64,000 nt of DNA from contig NZ_CP031320.1 of the NCBI RefSeq assembly GCF_003355155.1, forward strand, positions 5,881,367-5,945,366, given 5' to 3'. Shown here piece after piece: positions 58,487-64,000 of the stretch. Below the pieces are notes generated by a model. It was not told the DNA's origin and searched no databases. It worked only from the letters and a program-made list of their open reading frames with translations. The translations under genes and the position numbers were made by a program. How positions within the stretch are numbered: the stretch's first letter is position 1; each line of letters begins with the position of its first letter. The stretch comes from Streptomyces armeniacus. Lineage in GTDB: Bacteria; Actinomycetota; Actinomycetes; Streptomycetales; Streptomycetaceae.

Positions 58487-60013
58487 ATGCCCGAACCCCG
58501 TACCGTCGCCCTCGTCACGCTCGGATGCGCCCGCAACGAAGTGGACTCCGAAGAGCTCGCCGGCCGCCTGGCGGCGGATGGCTGGGCCCTCGTGGAAGAG
58601 GCCGCCGACGCCGATGTCGCGGTGGTCAACACCTGCGGCTTCGTCGAGGCCGCGAAGAAGGATTCCGTCGACGCCCTGCTCGAGGCCAACGACCTGAAGG
58701 ACCACGGGAGAACGCAGGCCGTGGTCGCCGTCGGCTGCATGGCGGAACGGTACGGCAAGGAGCTCGCGGACGCGCTGCCCGAGGCCGACGGCGTGCTCGG
58801 GTTCGACGACTACTCGCACATCTCCGACCGGCTGCAGACCATCCTCGCCGGCGGCGTACACGCCCCGCACACCCCGCGCGACCGGCGCAAGCTGCTCCCC
58901 GTGAGCCCCGCCGCGCGCCAGGAGGCGGGGGCCGGTGTGGCCCTGCCCGGGCACGGGACGGCCGCGCCGGAGGAGACCCCCGAGGAGGCCCGCGAGGCGC
59001 CCGCCGACCTGCCCGCCGGGGTGGCACCCGCCTCGGGCCCGCGCGCGCCGCTGCGCCGGCGTACGGGCAGCAGCCCGGTCGCCTCCGTCAAGCTCGCCTC
59101 CGGGTGCGACCGGCGGTGCACGTTCTGCGCGATCCCGTCGTTCCGGGGCTCGTTCATCTCCCGGCGGCCCTCGGACGTGCTGGGCGAGACGAGGTGGCTG
59201 GCGCAGCAGGGCGTCAGGGAGGTCATGCTCGTCTCCGAGAACAACACGTCGTACGGCAAGGACCTCGGCGACGTACGGCTGCTGGAGACGCTGCTGCCCG
59301 AGCTGGCCGCGGTCGACGGCATGGAGCGCGTCCGGGTCAGCTACCTGCAGCCCGCGGAGATGCGCCCCGGCCTGATCGACGTGCTCACGGGCACGGACGG
59401 GGTCGCGCCGTACTTCGACCTGTCCTTCCAGCACTCCGCCCCGGGGGTGCTGCGTGCCATGCGGCGGTTCGGGGACACGGACAGCTTCCTGGCACTCCTG
59501 GAGTCGATCAGGGAGAAGGCCCCCGAGGCGGGCGTCCGGTCGAACTTCATCGTGGGTTTCCCCGGCGAGACCGAGGCGGACGTGGCCGAGCTGGAGCGCT
59601 TCCTGAGCGCGGCGCGGCTGGATGCCGTGGGCGTCTTCGGGTACTCGGACGAGGACGGCACGGAAGCCGCGACGTACACGGAGAAGAACGCCCCGGAGGA
59701 GGTCGCCGAGCGGCTGGAGCGGGTCTCGCGGCTCGCCGAGGAGCTCACCGCGCAGCGCGCGGAGGAGCGGGTCGGCGAGACCGTACGGGTGCTGGTGGAG
59801 TCCGCCGGTGCGGGCGCCGGCCCGGAGGCGGAGGGTCCGCTGGGGCGCGGAGCGCACCAGGCGCCGGAGACGGACGGGCAGGTGCTGCTCACCGGCGCGG
59901 GACCCCGGGGTCTGACGGTCGGACGTATGGTCGAAGCGAGGGTGGTGGCGACCGAGGGCGTGGACCTGGTCGCCGAGCTGCTCCCCGGCGAGAGCGAGGA
60001 GGCGGGCAGATGA
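58487..60013 (+). CDS. rimO: Ribosomal protein S12 methylthiotransferase RimO
   Basis: A 508-residue radical SAM enzyme that adds a methylthio group to an Asp of ribosomal protein S12. The N-terminal UPF0004 domain has three cysteines for one 4Fe-4S cluster ([26 protein letters not shown]). The radical SAM domain has C-x3-C-x2-C in [16 protein letters not shown]. Between them is an extra Ala/Pro/Glu-rich insertion (about residues 140-190). A TRAM domain closes the protein, also interrupted by a Gly/Glu-rich loop. The start is the ATG at 58,487. The stop overlaps pgsA (ATGA). Confidence 0.95.
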   Translation: MPEPRTVALVTLGCARNEVDSEELAGRLAADGWALVEEAADADVAVVNTCGFVEAAKKDSVDALLEANDLKDHGRTQAVVAVGCMAERYGKELADALPEADGVLGFDDYSHISDRLQTILAGGVHAPHTPRDRRKLLPVSPAARQEAGAGVALPGHGTAAPEETPEEAREAPADLPAGVAPASGPRAPLRRRTGSSPVASVKLASGCDRRCTFCAIPSFRGSFISRRPSDVLGETRWLAQQGVREVMLVSENNTSYGKDLGDVRLLETLLPELAAVDGMERVRVSYLQPAEMRPGLIDVLTGTDGVAPYFDLSFQHSAPGVLRAMRRFGDTDSFLALLESIREKAPEAGVRSNFIVGFPGETEADVAELERFLSAARLDAVGVFGYSDEDGTEAATYTEKNAPEEVAERLERVSRLAEELTAQRAEERVGETVRVLVESAGAGAGPEAEGPLGRGAHQAPETDGQVLLTGAGPRGLTVGRMVEARVVATEGVDLVAELLPGESEEAGR

Positions 60014-60777
60014 CCGGAGTGCCGGCCTCCGCGGCTGGTAACGGTCCGGTGGCCAAGCCGAAGACCGCGGCGGTGCGCCAGGTGAGCCTGTGGAACATCG
60101 CCAACATCCTCACCATGGTCCGGCTGCTGCTGGTGCCCGGCTTCGTCCTGCTGATGCTGGCGAACGGCGGGGACGACCCCGCGTGGCGCTCGTTCGCGTG
60201 GGCGGCCTTCACCATCGCCATGATCACCGACCTGTTCGACGGCGAACTGGCCAGGCGCTACAACCTCATCACCGACTTCGGGAAGCTGGCCGACCCGATC
60301 GCCGACAAGGCGATCATGGGCGCGGCGCTGATCTGCCTCTCGGCCCTGGGCGACCTGCCCTGGTGGGTGACCACGGTGATCCTGGTCCGCGAGCTGGGCA
60401 TCACGCTGATGCGCTTCTGGGTGATCAGACACGGGGTGATCCCGGCCAGCCGCGGCGGAAAGATGAAGACGCTCGCGCAGGGCGTCGCCGTGGGCATGTA
60501 CGTGCTGGCGCTGACCGGGCCGCTCGCCTCGCTGCGCTGGTGGGTCATGGGCCTGGCGGTGCTGCTGACGGTGGGCACCGGGCTGGACTACGTACGGCAG
60601 GCGGTCGTACTCCGCCGGGCCGGGCTCGCGGAGGCGACGGAGGGTGCGGCGACGGCGACCGCGACTGCGGCGGAGGGCCACACGGAGCCGGCGGGCGAAG
60701 AGGCCGAGCCGGCCGGGCCTCGTGCGGCGGCCGACCCCGGGGGCGCGGCCGAGGTGCGTGACGCCCTTGAGGACTGA
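60010..60777 (+). CDS. pgsA: CDP-diacylglycerol-glycerol-3-phosphate 3-phosphatidyltransferase
   Basis: A 255-residue membrane enzyme that makes phosphatidylglycerol phosphate. The CDP-alcohol phosphotransferase motif is complete: DG-x2-AR-x8-G-x3-D-x3-D in the segment from [10 protein letters not shown] to [11 protein letters not shown]. Four to six membrane helices surround it. The C-terminal 50 residues are Ala/Glu/Gly-rich and not conserved. The ATG overlaps the rimO stop, and its own 3' end overlaps cinA, so the three genes form an operon. Confidence 0.95.
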   Translation: MTGVPASAAGNGPVAKPKTAAVRQVSLWNIANILTMVRLLLVPGFVLLMLANGGDDPAWRSFAWAAFTIAMITDLFDGELARRYNLITDFGKLADPIADKAIMGAALICLSALGDLPWWVTTVILVRELGITLMRFWVIRHGVIPASRGGKMKTLAQGVAVGMYVLALTGPLASLRWWVMGLAVLLTVGTGLDYVRQAVVLRRAGLAEATEGAATATATAAEGHTEPAGEEAEPAGPRAAADPGGAAEVRDALED

Positions 60778-61306
60778 GGGCTTGAGGGATGAGGGCGCGT
60801 ACGCCGCCGGGCTGCTGGAGGAGCTGGCGCGCCGCGGCGAGACGCTGGCGGTCGCCGAATCGCTGACCGGCGGTCTGGTGGCGGCCGGCATCACGGAGGT
60901 GCCGGGCGCCTCACGTGTCTTCCGAGGGTCCGTCACGGCGTACGCCACCGGCCTCAAACGGGACGTGCTGGGCGTGGACGGCGCCCTGCTGGAAGCGCGC
61001 GGCGCTGTCGACCCGGACGTGGCCGGTGCCATGGCGGGGGGCGTGCGGCGGGCACTGGGCGCCGACTGGGGCATCGCCACCACCGGAGTGGCGGGGCCCA
61101 CACCGCAGGACGGGAAGCCGGTCGGCACGGTCTTCGCGGCGGTCGCCGGACCGGGCGGTGAAGCGCCCGCGGTACGGGAGTTCCGGCTGGACGGGGACCG
61201 TACGGCGGTGCGCGGGGCGGCGGTTCAAGCGGCGCTCAAGCTGCTGTGGGACGAACTCTTCGAGAATGCGGGGGCAGAGGATACGGAACATCCCGGGGGG
61301 ATTTGA
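60758..61306 (+). CDS. cinA: CinA-family nicotinamide-nucleotide amidohydrolase
   Basis: A 182-residue stand-alone CinA C-terminal domain. The family signatures are TLAVAESLTGGLVAAGITEVPGAS, with the catalytic Ser-Thr pair, then FRGSVTAYATGLKRDVLGV and GIATTGVAGPTPQDGKPVGTV. It deamidates NMN to NaMN in the pyridine nucleotide recycling route. The GTG at 60,758 is used; a TTG at 60,782 is an alternative with a better purine site. Its place between pgsA and clgR is the order found in other actinobacteria, including Corynebacterium. Confidence 0.92.
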   Translation: MTPLRTEGLRDEGAYAAGLLEELARRGETLAVAESLTGGLVAAGITEVPGASRVFRGSVTAYATGLKRDVLGVDGALLEARGAVDPDVAGAMAGGVRRALGADWGIATTGVAGPTPQDGKPVGTVFAAVAGPGGEAPAVREFRLDGDRTAVRGAAVQAALKLLWDELFENAGAEDTEHPGGI

Positions 61307-61467
61307 TGTTTGCAGCCCTGAGTGAACACGACATCGCTCCCCGCACGGGCCCTGCCCGAGGGGGTACGGTGGAGCATGAAGGATGACGGGTCCGAGGGCC
61401 CAGCCGCATGACCAACGCAGTATGGGGCACGCAGATGACGCCGCGCGTTCTAGAGGGAGGAGCACCG

Positions 61468-61860
61468 ATGATTCTGCTCCGTCGCCTGTTGGGTGACGTG
61501 CTGCGTCGGCAGCGCCAACGCCAGGGCCGTACCCTGCGCGAAGTCTCTTCGTCCGCACGTGTTTCGCTGGGTTATCTCTCCGAAGTGGAACGCGGCCAGA
61601 AAGAGGCCTCGTCCGAGCTGCTCTCCTCGATCTGCGACGCCCTCGAAGTGCGGATGTCGGAGGTCATGCGAGAGGTCAGCGACGAGCTGGCGCTCGCGGA
61701 GCTCGCCGAGTCCGCCACCAGCGACACGGTGCCCGCGCCGATGCGGTCGATGCTCAACCCGATCGAGCGTATGACGTCTGTGACTTCGGTCACGGGCGTA
61801 CCGGAAGAGCGCGTCACCATCAAGGCGCCGACGGAGGCCGTGGACGTCGTCGCGGCCTGA
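61468..61860 (+). CDS. clgR: ClgR/PopR-type XRE transcription regulator
   Basis: A 130-residue regulator with an XRE helix-turn-helix (about residues 8-66): [20 protein letters not shown] and [20 protein letters not shown] are very close to actinobacterial ClgR, which turns on clp protease and other stress genes and is itself degraded by Clp. The C-terminus ends in Ala-Ala (VVAA), a natural ClpP-type degradation signal, in keeping with that control. The ATG at 61,468 follows GAGGGAGGAG. The 161-bp gap after cinA should contain its own promoter; I could not pick out the operator with certainty. Confidence 0.9.
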   Translation: MILLRRLLGDVLRRQRQRQGRTLREVSSSARVSLGYLSEVERGQKEASSELLSSICDALEVRMSEVMREVSDELALAELAESATSDTVPAPMRSMLNPIERMTSVTSVTGVPEERVTIKAPTEAVDVVAA

Positions 61861-61961
61861 GCCGGGCGTTCCGGCCCGGACGGCGTGACGGGGGAAGGCG
61901 CGGATGTCCTGACACGGACGTTCCGCACGGACGTGGCGACGCAGACGCACGCAGACGTAGG

Positions 61962-61997
61962 GCGAGGCCCTGCCGGGGCCACCCGGCAGGGCCTCGC
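61962..61997 (+). terminator. Hairpin terminator after clgR
   Basis: GCGAGGCCCTGCCGGG and CCCGGCAGGGCCTCGC form a perfect 16-bp stem with a four-base loop about 100 bases after the clgR stop. Only a short T-containing stretch follows, as is usual for Streptomyces terminators. Confidence 0.88.
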
Positions 61998-62140
61998 TGT
62001 GTTCCGCCCCCTCTTGCGCCGCCCCTGTCCGGCGGGCGCCCTTGTATCGCCCTGTGTGGTCGCGTGGTCGCTCCCGGTGCGGGAACATCGTCCGGGGCGG
62101 CACCTCCCTGGCCCGCCCGGCGGACGGAAGGCGGGCGGAC

Positions 62141-62377
62141 ATGCGGACACGCGGCGTGCTGCTGCGGCGAGTTCGCCGCCTGGCGGGCGCTGCCGGCGCG
62201 GTGGTCTGCGCGTACGCGGCGTGGCGGCTGGCCGTACGGCCGGACGCGTGCGGGCCGGTGGAGGCGGTGGTCGTGGCCGGCGGGTGGGGACTGAGCCTGC
62301 TGCCGGTGCACGCCGTCGCGTACGGGGACGAGCGGCGCGGGCCGGGGCGTACGGACGGCGGCGGAGCCGTCCCGTAG
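62141..62377 (+). CDS. Small membrane protein of unknown function
   Basis: A 78-residue protein with a basic start (MRTRGVLLRRVRRLAG), one hydrophobic stretch (AAGAVVCAYAAWRLAV) and a second (AVVVAGGWGLSLLPVHAVA), so probably two membrane passes, then a charged Gly/Arg tail. The ATG at 62,141 lies behind GGAAGGCGGGCGG. Third-position GC is high as in real genes here. The end is 25 bp from the convergent glycosylase gene. No known domain is recognised. Confidence 0.55.
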   Translation: MRTRGVLLRRVRRLAGAAGAVVCAYAAWRLAVRPDACGPVEAVVVAGGWGLSLLPVHAVAYGDERRGPGRTDGGGAVP

Positions 62378-62402
62378 GGCGCGTGGGCCCGGCCTGTACG
62401 GG

Positions 62403-63191
62403 TCAGGCGGCGGGCTGGCAGCGGGGGCACCAGTAGGCGATGCGCCGTTCGGCGGGCGGGCCCAGTTCGCCCAAGCGCACCGCCGTACCGCAGCGCAGAC
62501 ACGGGCGGTGCTCGCGCCCGTACACCCACAGCGTGTTGCCCCGGCGCCGGTCGCCGGTGGTGTTGCGGGCGAGACGCGCTCTGTTGGCCTCCAGGAGCCG
62601 CTGGGCGAGGGCGACGAGGCGTTCGGGCGCGCGGAGTTCACCGACGGGCGTCTCGGGCGGTACACGGGCGAGGAAGCAGAGCTCGGAGCGGTACACGTTG
62701 CCGATCCCCGCCAGGTTGCGCTGGTCGAGCAGTGCCTCGCCGAGCGGCCGGGCGGGGTCGGCGAGGAGGCGGCGCAGCGCCTCGTCCGGGTCCCAGCCGG
62801 GGCCGAGCAGGTCCGGGCCCAGATGGCCCACCACGCGGTCCTCCTCGGCCGTACGCAGCAGCTCGAGCACCGGGAGACGGTATCCGACGGCGGTGTGCCC
62901 GGCCGTACCGAGCACTGCGCGCACCTGGTGCGCCGGACCGCCGCGCCAGCGCTCACGCGGTGCGTGCACCCGCCAGGAGCCGTCCATGCCGAGATGGGAG
63001 TGGAGGGTGATGCCGTCCTCGAAGCGGGCCAGCAGGTGCTTGCCGCGCGGGGTGACGTCCAGCACGCGGCGGCCCGTCAGGTCCTTGGTGGCGAGCTTCG
63101 GCACCCGCAGGTCGCTGCGGGTCAGCGGGGCACCGGCGAGCGCGGTGTGCAGCTCGTGCGCGGTGCGCCAGACCGTGTCTCCCTCGGGCAT
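62403..63191 (-). CDS. nei: Fpg/Nei-family DNA glycosylase (endonuclease VIII-like)
   Basis: A 262-residue base-excision repair enzyme. It begins MPEGDTVWR, giving after Met removal the catalytic Pro1 and Glu2. Other family parts are the void-filling region LHSHLGMDGSWRV, the helix-two-turn-helix QRNLAGIGNVYRSE, and a C-terminal zinc finger with CLRCG and CPRC. The GDT rather than GEL start puts it closer to Nei/Nei2 than to Fpg, so oxidised pyrimidines are likely substrates. The start is the ATG at 63,191. It is 145 bp downstream of the lhr end on the same strand. Confidence 0.92.
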   Translation of the reverse strand: MPEGDTVWRTAHELHTALAGAPLTRSDLRVPKLATKDLTGRRVLDVTPRGKHLLARFEDGITLHSHLGMDGSWRVHAPRERWRGGPAHQVRAVLGTAGHTAVGYRLPVLELLRTAEEDRVVGHLGPDLLGPGWDPDEALRRLLADPARPLGEALLDQRNLAGIGNVYRSELCFLARVPPETPVGELRAPERLVALAQRLLEANRARLARNTTGDRRRGNTLWVYGREHRPCLRCGTAVRLGELGPPAERRIAYWCPRCQPAA

Positions 63192-63336
63192 GGACCCATG
63201 ATGCGGCACGTGCGGGACGCGGTGGGGCGTGGCCGCCGGTGCGGACGGGGGCTGCCGTACGAGCCCGTGAGCCGGGCCCGTACGGACGCGAGCGGGCCCG
63301 TATCCGTACCGGACGCGGGCCGTGCCCGTACGGCCG

Positions 63337-64000
63337 TCACGCCCGTATCCGGAGGCCGCGCGGCGTCGCGTGGAAGCCCGCCGCCTCCAGCGCGGCGGCG
63401 TACGGGGCGGTGAGCGCGGGGACGCCGTTCATCCGCTCGACCGTGATGCCGCCGAGCGCCCCGTCCCGGGCGGCCTGGCCGAGCGCGTCGGCCGCCGCCT
63501 GCAGCATGGCGCCGCCGGCCGGATCCGGCTCGGTCTGCTGGCCCTCGGGCCAGGCGAGGAGCGTCTTGCCGCCCCGCTCCATGTACAGCACCAGGTGGCC
63601 GTCCACCAGCACCACCAGCGCGCCGGCTTTCCGGCCGGGCTTGTGCGCCGCGCCCGGCGGGGGCTCGGGCCAGGGGAGAGCGGCGCCGTACGCGTTCGCA
63701 GGGTCGGCGGCGGCCAGCACCACGGGGCGTGCGGCCGCGCCCTCGCCGCTCCGCGTGGGCGCTCCGGGCTCCCGCGCCTGGCTCACCGCACGCAGCCGGT
63801 CCACGGCGCCGTCCATCGCGAACTGCGCGGCGCCCAGCCCCTCGACCACGTAACCGCGGCGGGCCTGGCCGCTCTCCTCGAAGACCGCCAGCACCCGGTA
63901 CGCCGCGGCGAAGCCGCCCTCGACGCCCTCCGCCTGCACCGCGCCCCGGGTGACCACGCCGTGCCGGTCGAGCAGGGTGCGGGCCAGCGCGTGCGCGCGG
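63337..64000 (-). CDS. lhr: Lhr-type ATP-dependent helicase, C-terminal part (5' partial)
   Basis: The last ~221 residues of a large protein whose start lies beyond the right edge. The sequence ARRGYVVEGLGAAQFAMDGAVDRLR and the tail with LVLYMERGGKTLL and ITVERMNGVPA match the C-terminal domain of actinobacterial Lhr helicases (about 1,500 residues when complete). Lhr unwinds RNA-DNA hybrids in repair, which fits the neighbouring glycosylase gene. No helicase motif is inside the visible part, so the call rests on the C-terminal pattern and gene order. Confidence 0.85.
   Translation of the reverse strand, partial: RAHALARTLLDRHGVVTRGAVQAEGVEGGFAAAYRVLAVFEESGQARRGYVVEGLGAAQFAMDGAVDRLRAVSQAREPGAPTRSGEGAAARPVVLAAADPANAYGAALPWPEPPPGAAHKPGRKAGALVVLVDGHLVLYMERGGKTLLAWPEGQQTEPDPAGGAMLQAAADALGQAARDGALGGITVERMNGVPALTAPYAAALEAAGFHATPRGLRIRA

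Noticed and set aside
63192..63336. Repeated CCCGTACGG-type sequence between nei and lhr as an operator
   Set aside because: GTAC-containing GC-rich words are very frequent across the whole window, so this cluster is not distinctive.

Overview
The window is about 64 kb of very GC-rich actinobacterial DNA. Codon third positions are almost all G or C, and GTG starts, TGATG/GTGA overlaps and LAxTG anchoring are common. The right third (44-64 kb) has a gene order that I recognise from Streptomyces: SpoIIE-type phosphatase, osaA, osaB, ftsK, rodZ-like, rimO, pgsA, cinA, clgR, nei-like, lhr. No species can be named from the sequence alone.

Layout. (1) 1-12.8 kb is an exopolysaccharide locus: an initiating sugar transferase, GDP-fucose synthesis (fcl, gmd), a secreted propeller/FnIII/DNRLRE protein, a lipoprotein, two glycosyltransferases, a Wzy-like polymerase, a flavin monooxygenase, a Wzx-like flippase and the tail of a further gene. 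(2) 12.80-13.06 kb is not genomic-looking. A low-GC purine-rich stretch ends in 15 nt of the Illumina Nextera mosaic end, and both flanking genes are cut, so this is probably an artificial join. (3) 13.06-22.2 kb holds a 5'-truncated dnaE2, an imuB-like gene and a two-kinase plus FHA signalling module. (4) 22.2-27.8 kb holds a PPOX flavoprotein, a broken helix-turn-helix gene, a cell-wall-anchored LPMO, a Gly-rich membrane protein and a DUF1707 protein. (5) 27.8-35.1 kb is an efflux/oxidation island (MMPL pump, two-component system, FAD monooxygenase, MFS pump) bounded by two inverted copies of a ~160-bp upstream element. (6) 35.2-40.5 kb holds an FG-GAP lipoprotein and a tctCBA tripartite tricarboxylate transporter closed by a large hairpin. 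(7) 40.9-44.1 kb holds a MurE-like ligase, a second flavin monooxygenase whose frame runs into a 5S rRNA gene without its 23S partner, and a perfect terminator. (8) 44.1-64 kb is the conserved chromosomal core block.

How the genes work together. The left locus would build a fucose-containing surface polymer. The kinase/FHA trio is a self-contained phospho-signalling unit. The efflux island looks like inducible export plus oxidation of a drug-like compound, with both pumps carrying the same leader. OsaA/OsaB form the osmotic-adaptation phosphorelay. pgsA-cinA-clgR is an actinobacterial arrangement linking membrane lipid synthesis to protease control.

The strongest unexpected signals are the adapter scar at 13,044-13,058, the paired inverted leaders at 27,774-27,935 and 34,985-35,147, the repeat-bearing insertion inside the flippase gene, and the monooxygenase/5S fusion. 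Two of these four are more likely assembly or rearrangement scars than new biology. I did not find a clearly novel defence or mobile system.
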